A stretch of 64,000 nt of DNA, taken from positions 1-64,000 of the forward strand of contig JACPCS010000103.1 of assembly GCA_016184455.1 (NCBI GenBank), written 5' to 3'. The notes below the pieces were generated by a model. That model had not been told where the DNA came from. It did not search any database and saw only the letters and a program-made list of their open reading frames with translations. The first letter of the stretch is position 1. Every line of letters begins with the position of its first letter. Source of the DNA: Acidobacteriota bacterium. GTDB lineage: Bacteria; Acidobacteriota; Vicinamibacteria; Vicinamibacterales; UBA2999. A program made the translations under genes and the position numbers. This document shows, in pieces, positions 9,698-18,923 of the stretch.

Positions 9698-9835
9698 CCC
9701 GGAGTCTGGCCGCGGGCGGCTGACCCTCAGTCGGTCCGCCCGGGTTCAGGGGGCATGAGGGCCCGTCGTCTTACGGCTCGTGAGGCAGGACTTTTACCAA
9801 CGGGCCCGGTGGGGATAGCGAACATTGTCAAGCCC
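9676..9835 (+). ncRNA. candidate structured RNA, possibly 6S (ssrS)-like
   Basis: Long-range closing stems GGGCTTG(9676-9682)/CAAGCCC(9829-9835) and GTTC(9689-9692)/GAAC(9820-9823); internal GGGCCCGT/ACGGGCCC; rod-like ~160 nt after rdgB; family not verified. Confidence 0.4.
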
Positions 9836-10046
9836 GCACCTGGTCGGACTGCACGAACGCTCCGTCACGGGTGCGAAACAGAAACTTGGCGTCGACCAGC
9901 GCTCCGAGAAGCGTGTCGCACGCCGTCCGATCCAGACCCCAGAGCCGCTGCGCCTGCTCCGGTGTGAGCCGCAACCCTGGCATTTCGATGAACTCGCACT
10001 GCACGCGGCGGAGTACGTCGTCTAACGGCTGCTGCTGTGCTGCCAT
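9828..10046 (-). CDS. small hypothetical protein
   Basis: MAAQQQPLDDVLRRVQCEFIEMPGLRLTPEQAQRLWGLDRTACDTLLGALVDAKFL; helix-turn-helix-like pattern. Confidence 0.6.
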   Translation of the reverse strand: MAAQQQPLDDVLRRVQCEFIEMPGLRLTPEQAQRLWGLDRTACDTLLGALVDAKFLFRTRDGAFVQSDQVRA

Positions 10047-10259
10047 GGCTCGTGTTCCTTTAGGGGTCTTGGGCGGGTCGCGCCTGAAACGAGCAACCGG
10101 CATGCCACGGGCCGGCAAGACACGCCCTGCAGGTTTTGGCTGAAAACTCACCTGGCATGCCCTCTCGATACTTCGTTAGACGGCCGTCGGCTGTAGTGGG
10201 TCTGACCGGTCGTGTAGCGAAAATAATCACACGAGGCGGCACCAACGGGGGCACAGCAG

Positions 10260-10640
10260 TTGCAGTTTTTTCAGCGAGCTATGTCACTGAATCTCGTACA
10301 GCAACGCGGCGACTCGAGCGTCTGGGGCTCCCCGACGACGCAGACGTGGGACGTCGAGCGGTGGCTCGCATCGATGGCGGCTGGCGCGCTGCTCGTGGGT
10401 GCCGTTCGCAGGCGGTCCGTGGCGGGACTGCTGATGGCGATCGGTGCGGGCGCGCTGGCGTGGTGGGCAGTGTCGGCACCCGAGACGCGCCGCTATCGGC
10501 GAGGGCAGCTGCGCGCGGTCTGGCCAGCACGCCAGCCTGCGGTGGATCCCGTGGCCGAAGCGTCTGAGGAGTCGTTTCCCGCGAGCGACGCGCCGTCGTG
10601 GACCCCGACGATGGGCCATACCGGCTCGACTGGCGGATAA
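10260..10640 (+). CDS. small membrane protein, DUF2892/YgaP-like
   Basis: TM hairpin (WLASMAAGALLVGAVRRRSVAGLLMAIGAGALAWWAV) and EASEESFPASDAPSWTP tail. Confidence 0.55.
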   Translation: MQFFQRAMSLNLVQQRGDSSVWGSPTTQTWDVERWLASMAAGALLVGAVRRRSVAGLLMAIGAGALAWWAVSAPETRRYRRGQLRAVWPARQPAVDPVAEASEESFPASDAPSWTPTMGHTGSTGG

Positions 10641-10647
10641 GCCCCGG

Positions 10648-10935
10648 ATGTCCAGGCTGCTCGGACCGACCGCGGCGCGGTGGATTGCGGACGTCACGCC
10701 GCTCGGCACGGTGTTCGTCTGGACGTGGACGATCGTGCAGTGGCCGCTGGTATTCGCCATCGCGAGCACCGGCATCGCGATCGTCTACTACTTTGCGCCC
10801 GACGCCGAGCAGGACTGGGTGTGGCTGACCCCCGGCTCGATCATGGCTACGTGCCTGTGGCATGGCCACGCTCCTGTGGCTCGCCGCGTCACTGGGAAGC
10901 AGGCCATGGCTGCGCCGCAGCGGCGGACCGCTTGA
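10648..10935 (+). pseudogene. YihY/BrkB family fragment
   Basis: DVTPLGTVFVWTWTIVQWPLVFAIASTGIAIVYYFAPDAEQDWVWLTPGSIMATCLW resembles only the C-terminal part of YihY/BrkB, then the frame is lost. Confidence 0.6.
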
Positions 10936-10941
10936 CGGCCC

Positions 10942-11877
10942 TTACAGCCGCCGCAATCGCACGCGCCTGACGGCGTGATCGCGTCCCTTCTCGAGAATCA
11001 AGTGCGCGCGCTCCCGCGTCGGCAGCACGTTCTGCCGCAGGTTCGGCAGATTGATCGTGCGCCACAGCGTGCGCGCGGTCTCGATCGCCTGCTCGCGGGT
11101 GAGGTCGACGTCGCGGTGGAAGTAGGAGGACGGGTTTCGGAACACGGTGTCGCGGAGCATCAGGAAGCGCTCGATGTACCACTGCTCGACGTCCGCCTCG
11201 TCGGCATCGACGTAGATGGAGAAGTCGAAGAAGTCGGAGACGAACATCGGTCCGGTGCCCGTCTGGAGCACGTTGAGCCCTTCGACGATGACGACGTCGG
11301 GCTGGCGGATGACCTGGAACTCTCCTTCGACGATGTCGTACGTCAGGTGCGAGTAGACGGGCGCCCAGACCTCCGGCGCACCTGACTTCAGCTCGGAGAG
11401 AAAGCGGAGAAGGTGCCGCACGTCGTAGCTCTCGGGAAACCCCTTGCGCTGCATGAGGCCGCGCGCCTCGAGCACATGGCGCGGCCACAGAAAGCCGTCG
11501 GTCGTCACCAGATCGACGTGCGGATGGCTGGGCCAGCGCGCGAGCAGCGCCTGCAGTACGCGGGCGGCCGTGCTCTTGCCGACGGCGACGCTGCCCGCCA
11601 GCCCGATCACGAACGGCACGCGCGGCGCGCTGGAGCCGGTGAACGTGGCGGTCACGTCGTGCAGCTTCTGCATCGCGGCGACGTAGAGATTGAGCAGGCG
11701 TGAGACGGGCAGATAGATGTCGGCCACCTCGGCGAGCGACATCCGTTCGTTGACGCCCACCAGCCCCCGCAGCTGCGCTTCCGAGAGCGGGAGCGGCGTC
11801 GCGGCGCGCAGCCGGGCCCATTCGGCGCGGCTGAAGTCGATGAACCGCGAGATGGCAACGGCCGGATCGGAGCTCAC
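10942..11877 (-). CDS. coaA: type I pantothenate kinase
   Basis: [25 protein letters not shown]...VTTDGFLWP...KGFPESYD...[11 protein letters not shown]. Confidence 0.94.
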   Translation of the reverse strand: MSSDPAVAISRFIDFSRAEWARLRAATPLPLSEAQLRGLVGVNERMSLAEVADIYLPVSRLLNLYVAAMQKLHDVTATFTGSSAPRVPFVIGLAGSVAVGKSTAARVLQALLARWPSHPHVDLVTTDGFLWPRHVLEARGLMQRKGFPESYDVRHLLRFLSELKSGAPEVWAPVYSHLTYDIVEGEFQVIRQPDVVIVEGLNVLQTGTGPMFVSDFFDFSIYVDADEADVEQWYIERFLMLRDTVFRNPSSYFHRDVDLTREQAIETARTLWRTINLPNLRQNVLPTRERAHLILEKGRDHAVRRVRLRRL

Positions 11878-11908
11878 AGGAACATCCTAGTCGATTCGCC
11901 GCGCCCCA

Positions 11909-12661
11909 TCAGAGGCGCAGCAGCAGCGAAATCGCCATCCCGAAACCGATGACCACGACCAGCCGCCGCACGGCGGCGCGGCCGATGCGGCGCGCGAGGA
12001 GCGCGCCGCCGACGCCGCCCATCAACGTCCCGGCCGCCATCGCGGCCGCGTCGCCCCAGACGACGAGCCCGGCGATGATGAAGAAGACCGTCGCGACGGC
12101 GTTGATGCAGCTGGCGAGGAGGTTTTTGAGGCCGTTGATCTGGTGGATGTCGGTGTGCGTCAGGCTGAGCGCCGCCAGCATCGGGATGCCCTGGGCCGCC
12201 CCGTAGTAGCCGCCGTAGAGGCCCACCAGCAGCTGCAGGACCGTCGCCCACGCCAGCCAGTGCTTCCGCAGCGCGGCGCCGGCGGCAACGTCGAGCCGCC
12301 GCCGGATCCGGTCCTGCAGCATGAAGAGCACGGTGGCAAAGGTGATGAGCACCGGCACGAGGCCGTCGAACAGCGCCCGCGGCGTGCGCGACAGCAGCAG
12401 CGCGCCGAGCGCGGCGCCGATCGCGCTCGGCACGATCAGCGTGTAGACGCGCGGATCGGTGTCACGCAGCTCCCGGCGGTAGGCCCAGACGCTCCCGAGC
12501 GAGCCGGGCCAGATTGCGACGATATTGGTCGCGTTGGCGTTGATCGACGGCACGCCGAGCCAGATGAGCGTCGGAAACGTGAGCAGGCTGCCGCCGGCAG
12601 CAATCGAGTTGATGGCGCCCGCCACGACGGCCGTGACGAACACGATGAGCGCGTGAACCAT
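11909..12661 (-). CDS. TSUP/TauE-SafE family transporter
   Basis: AGAINSIAAGGSLLTFPTLIWLGVPSINANATNIVAIWPGS; two TauE-like repeats. Confidence 0.88.
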   Translation of the reverse strand: MVHALIVFVTAVVAGAINSIAAGGSLLTFPTLIWLGVPSINANATNIVAIWPGSLGSVWAYRRELRDTDPRVYTLIVPSAIGAALGALLLSRTPRALFDGLVPVLITFATVLFMLQDRIRRRLDVAAGAALRKHWLAWATVLQLLVGLYGGYYGAAQGIPMLAALSLTHTDIHQINGLKNLLASCINAVATVFFIIAGLVVWGDAAAMAAGTLMGGVGGALLARRIGRAAVRRLVVVIGFGMAISLLLRL

Positions 12662-12663
12662 TT

Positions 12664-12736
12664 GCGATTAGCGATTTGTGATTTGTGATTGAAAAACATT
12701 GAATCACGAATCACACATCCCTAATCACACATCACA
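12664..12736. repeat. heptad repeat locus, inverted arms
   Basis: GCGATTA GCGATTT GTGATTT GTGATTG / spacer / AATCACG AATCACA CATCCCT AATCACA CATCACA; exact 7-bp register in each arm. Confidence 0.85.
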
Positions 12737-13490
12737 AATGCCGAAGCGGCCACGCCAGCGTGTCCTGGCGCTTGGCGAAGTGCAGCAGCGGCGCCATCGA
12801 CGGCAGCCGCATGCCGGCGGCCGCGGCCATCGTGTTCTCCTCGATGTGCGCCTCGGCACGCCGCAGCAGCCAGGGTGGATGATGGATGTCCAGCCGGCGC
12901 AGCGCAAAGCGCTCATCGACGGTGTACAGGCAGTAGCGCTCGATCAGGGAGTACTCGAGCGATCCGGGCGCCGCCGTGAACACGTCGCCCACCGGCCGGT
13001 ACGCGGCTCGAAACACCGCCGGCGGGCCGTCGCGTGCCGTGCGGCGGCTCTGATACCGCACGTCGCCGTCGCCTGGCGCGACCTCCATTGACGCGGTGTA
13101 GTACGGCAGTCGGAACAGCGTGCGCGCCAGCGTCACCGCCACCGGATTCGAGGCGTCGAGACTGAAGAAGTAGATGCCCGGCCTGGCGCCGACGCGCACG
13201 TACGTGCGCACGTTCAGTTCCGGAAACGCCGACAGCCATGGCAGCGCGGGGAGACCGCGCGGCGCGACGTTGGTCATGTGGAACGGGATTACCCCGATCC
13301 ACGCCCGGCCGTCGAACAGGTCGAGCTCCAGGCCCGCCGGCACCAGCGCGCGGAGGTGATCGACGGCGACGGGCCAGTGCGCAAAGAGCAGGTCGTGCCA
13401 GCTTTGCGTCATGATCCACGGGCCGTCGGGCAGCGGCCAGGGGCGGTGGGCCACCTGCGTCTCGATCCCCGACGGAAAGTCGCTCAGCAC
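12732..13490 (-). CDS. DUF2071 (YqjF-like) protein
   Basis: PWIMTQSWHDLLFAHWPVAVDHLRALVPAGLELDLFDGRAWIGVIPFHM. Confidence 0.82.
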   Translation of the reverse strand: MLSDFPSGIETQVAHRPWPLPDGPWIMTQSWHDLLFAHWPVAVDHLRALVPAGLELDLFDGRAWIGVIPFHMTNVAPRGLPALPWLSAFPELNVRTYVRVGARPGIYFFSLDASNPVAVTLARTLFRLPYYTASMEVAPGDGDVRYQSRRTARDGPPAVFRAAYRPVGDVFTAAPGSLEYSLIERYCLYTVDERFALRRLDIHHPPWLLRRAEAHIEENTMAAAAGMRLPSMAPLLHFAKRQDTLAWPLRHL

Positions 13491-13538
13491 CTTAGCTCAA
13501 CTGGCGGCAGCCGGAGGGCTTCAGCCCTCTGCAGCATG

Positions 13539-13686
13539 AACCAGCCAAGGGGCTCCGCCCCTTGATATCCCCGCGGAACCTCTTGGCTGGTTGCCAGTAT
13601 CTTCTGCCGCGCTTCGCGCGGCGAGGACCGCTATGCGGGCGGACGCAACGAGTACGAAATTCGCGTTCCGGGCCGCATATCGGTCC
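13539..13686 (+). repeat. dispersed bipartite palindromic repeat, copy 1
   Basis: AACCAGCCAAGGGGCTCCGCCCCTTGATATCCCCGCGG...TTGGCTGGTT then GGACCGCTATGCGG...CCGCATATCGGTCC; similar to 50599..50743. Confidence 0.85.
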
Positions 13687-13766
13687 AATCCAGTTCACCC
13701 GTGGTATCCTCCCCGCCACGAAAGAACTCGGCACGGCTGTCATTTGAGCGGCTGGAGGGCACGCGC

Positions 13767-14672
13767 ATGAGTGACGTCCACGTCAACGTGAAGGACCTGC
13801 ATCCTGAAGTCTGGAAGCTGTTCGACCGTTACGTCCACGGTCTGATCGACCGCCGGGGCTTCCTCGATGGCGCGGCGAAGTACGCCGTGGGGGGCCTCAC
13901 CGCTGCCGGCATCCTCGACGCGCTCAGCCCCCGCTACGCGGAGGCGCAGCAGGTGGCGCCGAACGACCCGCGCGTCACGACCGAGCGCATCGAAGTGAAG
14001 TCGCCGCAGGGCTACGGCGTGATCCGCGCGCTGCTGGCGCGGCCGGCCAACTCCACGGGCAAGCTGCCGGCCGTCATCGTGATCCACGAGAACCGCGGCC
14101 TCAACCCGCACATCGAGGACGTCGTCCGCCGCGCGGCGGTCGCCGGCTTCATGGCGATCGGGCCCGACGCGCTCACCTCGCTCGGCGGCTATCCGGGCAC
14201 CGACGAGAAGGGCGTCGAGATGCAGCGCACGCTCGACCAGGCCAAGATGATGGCCGACTTCGTCGCCACGGCCCGCTACGTCAAGAACCGGCCGGACAGC
14301 ACCGGGCGTCTTGGCGCGGTCGGCTTCTGCTTCGGCGGCGGCGTGGTGAACAACCTGGCCGTGCAGCTCGGCGCCGACCTGCACGCGGGGGTGCCGTTCT
14401 ACGGCGGTGCGCCGCGCGCCGAGGACGTGCCGAAAATCAAGGCCGCGATGCTCATCAACTATGCCCAGGACGATGAGCGGATCAACGCGATGTGGCCGGC
14501 GTACGAGGCCGCGCTGAAGGCCAACCGCGTGGCGTATCAGATGTTCACGTATCCGGGAACGATGCACGGCTTCCACAACGACACGACGCCGCGCTTCAAC
14601 AAGGAGCAGGCGGCGATCGCGTGGCAGCGGACGATCGAGCACTTCAACCGGCACCTGAAATCCACGTCGTAG
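13767..14672 (+). CDS. dienelactone hydrolase family protein
   Basis: VIVIHENRGLNPHIEDVVRRAAVAGF...GAVGFCFGGGVVNNLA...GTMHGFHNDTTPRF; N-terminal RRGFLDGAAKYAVGG Tat-like region. Confidence 0.88.
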   Translation: MSDVHVNVKDLHPEVWKLFDRYVHGLIDRRGFLDGAAKYAVGGLTAAGILDALSPRYAEAQQVAPNDPRVTTERIEVKSPQGYGVIRALLARPANSTGKLPAVIVIHENRGLNPHIEDVVRRAAVAGFMAIGPDALTSLGGYPGTDEKGVEMQRTLDQAKMMADFVATARYVKNRPDSTGRLGAVGFCFGGGVVNNLAVQLGADLHAGVPFYGGAPRAEDVPKIKAAMLINYAQDDERINAMWPAYEAALKANRVAYQMFTYPGTMHGFHNDTTPRFNKEQAAIAWQRTIEHFNRHLKSTS

Positions 14673-14680
14673 ACCGCGCG

Positions 14681-14712
14681 CGGGGCCGGCCTCACGCCGG
14701 CCCCGCTTTTTT
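14681..14712 (+). terminator. Rho-independent terminator after dienelactone hydrolase
   Basis: CGGGGCCGGC-CTCAC-GCCGGCCCCG then CTTTTTT. Confidence 0.88.
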
Positions 14713-14725
14713 CTCCGCCCGGCCC

Positions 14726-16042
14726 GTGCCGGCCGTCACTCCTCTGCCCCTCGCCGCCGACGCCGCGCTCGTGCGCGCGATCGGGCTTCGCCAGCTCACA
14801 GCCGCCATCCTCAACGCGACGGTCGGCGCCGGCATCTTCGTCCTGCCGGCGCTCGTCGCGCAGGGTGTCGGCGCCGCAGCGCCGCTCGCCTTTCTCGTCT
14901 GCGCGGCGATCATCGGCCTGATCGCCGTCGCGCTCGCGATGGCCGGAAGCCGCGTCGCGCTGACCGGCGGCATCTATGCCTACGTCGAGGTGGCGTTCGG
15001 GCCGTACCTGGCGCTCCTCGCGGGCGTGCTCCAATGGCTGACCGGCGTGGCAGCCGTCTCCGGAATCGCGACCGCACTGCTCGACCAACTCGCGACGCTG
15101 GCGCCGCTGCTGGATGGCGGCGCGGCGCGGCTGCTCGTGCTGGCCGGCATGTTGACCGCGCTCGCATCGCTCAACGCGCGCGGCGTCCGCGTCGGCACCC
15201 GCGTGATCGAAGCCGTGACGGCGCTCAAGCTGGCGCCGCTGGTGCTGTTCGTCGCCGCCGGTGCGTTCCTCCTGGACTGGTCCGCGCTCGTCTGGCCCGG
15301 CCTGCCCGATCGCGATGCCCTCGGCCGGAGCGTGCTGCTGCTCATCTTCGCCTACACCGGCGTGGAGATGGCGATCGCGCCGAGCGGCGAGGTGAAGGAT
15401 CCGGCCCGCACGGTGCCTCGCGCGGTGCTGCTCGCGCTGGCGCTCGCGACGACGCTCTACATCGCCATTCAGCTCGTGGCGCAGGCGGCGTCGGGGCCCG
15501 AGCTCGCGCAGGAGACCGGGGCGCCGCTGGCGGAGGCGGCCGGACGATTCCTCGGCCGCGCCGGCACCACGCTGATGCTCGCGGGAGCCGTCTGCTCGAT
15601 GTTCGGGTACTTGTGCGGCGACATGCTGAGCACGCCGCGGATCCTCTATGCGTTCGCGCGCGACGGGCTGCTGCCGCCCGCCTTCGCGCGCGTGCACCCC
15701 ACGTGGCGCACGCCCGTGCCGGCCATCTGGACGCACGCGGCCATCGTGATGCTCCTCGCCTGGAGCCAGTCGTTTCAAGCGCTGGCCATCATCTCGAACG
15801 TCGGCACGCTGCTGCTGTATCTGCTCTGCTGCGGCGCGGCGCTGGAGCTCGAGCGGCGCGATGTCCGCATGTCGGCCGAGCCGTTCACGTTCGCCGCAGC
15901 CCGCCTGGCGCCGATCGCGGGCGCCGTACTGGTGCTCTGGATTCTCTCGACCGCAACCGCACGCGAGTTCGCCGTGACTGGCGGCGTGCTCGCCGCAGCC
16001 TCGCTTGCGTACGTGTTTCGCAAACGCGCACCATTCAGGTAA
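14726..16042 (+). CDS. APC-family amino acid permease
   Basis: IGLRQLTAAILNATVGAGIFVLPALVAQ...FAYTGVEMAIAPSGEVKDPARTVPRA; start uncertain (GTG). Confidence 0.85.
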   Translation: MPAVTPLPLAADAALVRAIGLRQLTAAILNATVGAGIFVLPALVAQGVGAAAPLAFLVCAAIIGLIAVALAMAGSRVALTGGIYAYVEVAFGPYLALLAGVLQWLTGVAAVSGIATALLDQLATLAPLLDGGAARLLVLAGMLTALASLNARGVRVGTRVIEAVTALKLAPLVLFVAAGAFLLDWSALVWPGLPDRDALGRSVLLLIFAYTGVEMAIAPSGEVKDPARTVPRAVLLALALATTLYIAIQLVAQAASGPELAQETGAPLAEAAGRFLGRAGTTLMLAGAVCSMFGYLCGDMLSTPRILYAFARDGLLPPAFARVHPTWRTPVPAIWTHAAIVMLLAWSQSFQALAIISNVGTLLLYLLCCGAALELERRDVRMSAEPFTFAAARLAPIAGAVLVLWILSTATAREFAVTGGVLAAASLAYVFRKRAPFR

Positions 16043-16425
16043 TGCGCAGGTTGGTCGTCGTCGGCGCTGCGCTGATGTGTGCATCGTGCGGACCGAGTGA
16101 GCCGCTGAAGGTCACCACGCTTCAGCTCGGCCGATCGCTCAACCCGGACAGCAGCGTGAGCGCGCACACCACGCGCTTCAGACCGGACGACACGGTCTAT
16201 GTGTCCATCCTGTCGGACGAGCCCGGGTACGGCACGATCACCGTGCGGTGGCTGCTGAACGGGCAGCGCGTGAGCGAGGCGAAGCGCGACGTGTCGTACA
16301 CCCGCGCCGCCGCCACTGAATTCCACCTCCAGAACTCCGGCGGCTTTCCGCCCGGCAGCTCCCGCGTCGAGGTGCTGGTCAACGGCGAGCTGGCCGGCAG
16401 CCGCGAGTTCCGGGTCGAGAGCTGA
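16042..16425 (+). CDS. hypothetical lipoprotein
   Basis: MRRLVVVGAALMCASCGPSEP lipobox; overlaps permease stop. Confidence 0.65.
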   Translation: MRRLVVVGAALMCASCGPSEPLKVTTLQLGRSLNPDSSVSAHTTRFRPDDTVYVSILSDEPGYGTITVRWLLNGQRVSEAKRDVSYTRAAATEFHLQNSGGFPPGSSRVEVLVNGELAGSREFRVES

Positions 16426-16465
16426 GCGCGCGCGGGCAGTCGGTGGGCGGCAGGCTCTATGGCGA

Positions 16466-18598
16466 TTACCGCGACAGCAGGTACGTCAGCTTGACGACGA
16501 GCTGCTGGTTCCGAAGGTCGGGCCGGCCGGGAAGGTTCCCCTGCAGCCCGTCGTAGACGACGTAGAGATCGCTCCCGGGACGGTAGATGAAGTTGTAGCG
16601 GATGCTCGTGCTGAACTGCCGCGTCGACGAGTTGTACTGCGAGAGCGACCGGATCGTCATCCGCGGCGAGATCGTGTAGTCGACGCGCAGGATGCCGAGA
16701 TTCACCACGAAGGCCCCCCACGGCAGGGCGACGTCGTTGCGCAGCCAGCTCATCTCCGCCGACGCGCGGCTCGTCGCCCGCCAGCCGACCGCCGCGTCGA
16801 CCTCGTGGCGCGTCCCCTCGTAGAACGTCTGCGGCGAGTAGCGGAAGCGCTCGTAGAGGCGCCGCGACGGGTTGCTGTTGAACGTGACGTTGAAATCGTG
16901 GAAGCGATAGACGCCCGCCGGAATCGTCACCCCGCGCTGGATGGCGAACGGCCGGTCGAGCACGTCGAGCCACCGGTTGAACACGATGTTCAGATAGGCG
17001 CCGTTCTGGAGCAGCATCGGCTCCATCACGCGCACGAGCCCGCCAGGACGTGGATTGCGCTCGAGGTGCACCCTCGTCATCTTGATGCCGGTGCGCGGCA
17101 TGAACCCCGCCTCGGCGTTGAAGTTGTCGTCGATGTCGCTGAACTCGGCATAGGTGTTCCACCGGCTGTTCTGGAACGTCGCCCGCGTGTGGAACGCCTG
17201 CTCGTCGTCGGTCACGCCCGGCATCGCCGTGCGCGCGATGAACGAGTGCAGCGAGAAGCTCGCCGTCGGCTGGATCAGCGTATCGGCCGCAAACGTGCGA
17301 TTGAAGCGCGCGTCGCCGATCGCCTCCTTGTTCACGATGAGGCCGCCGATGCGGGAGCGCTGGCCGATGTCGTTGCTGTAGCGCGCGACGACGAAGTTCT
17401 CGCCCGGCCGGCCGTACGCCTCGCCGGTCTGCAGCTGCATCACGGCGATATTGTGATCGCCGACCTTTCCCGTCATGCGCGCGCCGCCCAGAATCGGGAT
17501 CAGCTGCCCTGTATCCGAGAGCCCGATCCGGCGGCTGAAGAAGAGATCGGCAATCCGCTGATTGTCCTGATTGCCGACCGTGAACTGGCCGGAGTTCTCG
17601 AGAAAGAAGTCGCGCTTCTCGGGGAAGAACAGCGGGAAACGCGTGAGGTTGATCTGCTGCTCGTCGACCTCGGCCTGCGCGAAGTCGGTGTTGACCGTCA
17701 CGTCGAGCGTCAGATTCGACGTGAGGCCGTACTTCGCGTCGAGGCCGACGTCGCGCAGCCCCGATGACGACACTGATCGCCCGAGGCGGTCGCGGCGGCC
17801 GCCCGCGATGAGAAACGGCTTGAGCCGCAGATCCAGGCCGCGCGTCACGCCGCTCATGCCGGTGAGCGTCCCCGCCTGGCTCACGCGCGTGATGCCGTAC
17901 GGCTTGGGAATCGGCACCCAGTAGACCTGCTCGTTCTTGCGCCGGATGTTGCGCATGAAGTTGACGCCCCAGGTTTGCACGTCGGCGTCGGGCGAACGCA
18001 CGGTCACCATCGGGATCACGATCTCCGCGTCCCAGCCCTGGGTCGTCCGTCGCGCGGCGGCGTCCCACACGCCGTTCCAGTCACGGTTGACGTTCGCCGC
18101 GGCGCCGCGCAGGTTGCCTGCCCCCTCCTCGAAGACCTGCTGCTCGAGCTTGGCGCCGAGCGGGTTGGTCACGAACATGTAGCCCGATCGCGAGTCGCGG
18201 AAGGTGTCGAGGATGACCTGGAAGTTGTCCTCCTCGAGCAGCTGCGGCGAGTCGCGCCGCATCTCGGTGGCGATGGTGCCGTCGGGATCCGAGTCGAACG
18301 CGCGCACGCCGATGTACAGGTGCTCGGCGTCATAGAGGATGCGGACCTCGGTCCGCTCGGTCGCGGGCGCGCCGTCGGTCGGCTCCTGCTGCGTGAAGGT
18401 GTCGAACATGGCGGCGTCGCGCCAGGCCGGCTCGTCGAGCACGCCGTCGACGACCGGCGCGCGCGCTGCGCGCCGCGCGGTGATCTGGTATTGCTCCTGA
18501 GCGCCGTGGACGTGCTCCTGGGCCCACGCCGTTTCCGCCGCCGCCGTGAGTGTCGCGAGGACAACGAGGGATGAAAGAGCCGCTCGCCTCCCGGCCAT
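16466..18598 (-). CDS. DUF5916/CBM9-like outer-membrane-associated protein
   Basis: PVVDGVLDEPAWRDAAMFDTFTQQEPTDGAPATERTEVRILYDAEHLYIGVRAFDSDP; C-terminal beta-barrel-like sequence. Confidence 0.85.
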   Translation of the reverse strand: MAGRRAALSSLVVLATLTAAAETAWAQEHVHGAQEQYQITARRAARAPVVDGVLDEPAWRDAAMFDTFTQQEPTDGAPATERTEVRILYDAEHLYIGVRAFDSDPDGTIATEMRRDSPQLLEEDNFQVILDTFRDSRSGYMFVTNPLGAKLEQQVFEEGAGNLRGAAANVNRDWNGVWDAAARRTTQGWDAEIVIPMVTVRSPDADVQTWGVNFMRNIRRKNEQVYWVPIPKPYGITRVSQAGTLTGMSGVTRGLDLRLKPFLIAGGRRDRLGRSVSSSGLRDVGLDAKYGLTSNLTLDVTVNTDFAQAEVDEQQINLTRFPLFFPEKRDFFLENSGQFTVGNQDNQRIADLFFSRRIGLSDTGQLIPILGGARMTGKVGDHNIAVMQLQTGEAYGRPGENFVVARYSNDIGQRSRIGGLIVNKEAIGDARFNRTFAADTLIQPTASFSLHSFIARTAMPGVTDDEQAFHTRATFQNSRWNTYAEFSDIDDNFNAEAGFMPRTGIKMTRVHLERNPRPGGLVRVMEPMLLQNGAYLNIVFNRWLDVLDRPFAIQRGVTIPAGVYRFHDFNVTFNSNPSRRLYERFRYSPQTFYEGTRHEVDAAVGWRATSRASAEMSWLRNDVALPWGAFVVNLGILRVDYTISPRMTIRSLSQYNSSTRQFSTSIRYNFIYRPGSDLYVVYDGLQGNLPGRPDLRNQQLVVKLTYLLSR

Positions 18599-18923
18599 CA
18601 ACGCGTCGCCGTTTCTGCCGCTGCGTCGTACATCACTCGGCCTCGCACGATTCTCCTTACGGATCTGATGTTCTTGTTGTCGCCGGCCTGCCAGACCCTC
18701 ACCGGTTCGCTCCCACGTCATCGAGCGCAAACACGCTGAGCGCAGCCAGCGCGACGAGGAGCCGCGTTCTGATCATGACACTCTCCCTTTTCCGGAGAAG
18801 ACACTCTCATTCGAACGACTGACCGTCACTGAACGAACGCGCACCACCGTGAGCAGGTTCTGCCGCACCTCGCCCTCGAGTTGCACGTCCTGGCCGGCCA
18901 ACCGCGTCAGGTCCACGAAATCC

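Noticed and set aside
9700-9800. Possible tRNA in the rdgB downstream region (GGTTC-like motif)
   Set aside because: No acceptor/anticodon arrangement; nested long-range pairing fits a rod-like RNA better.
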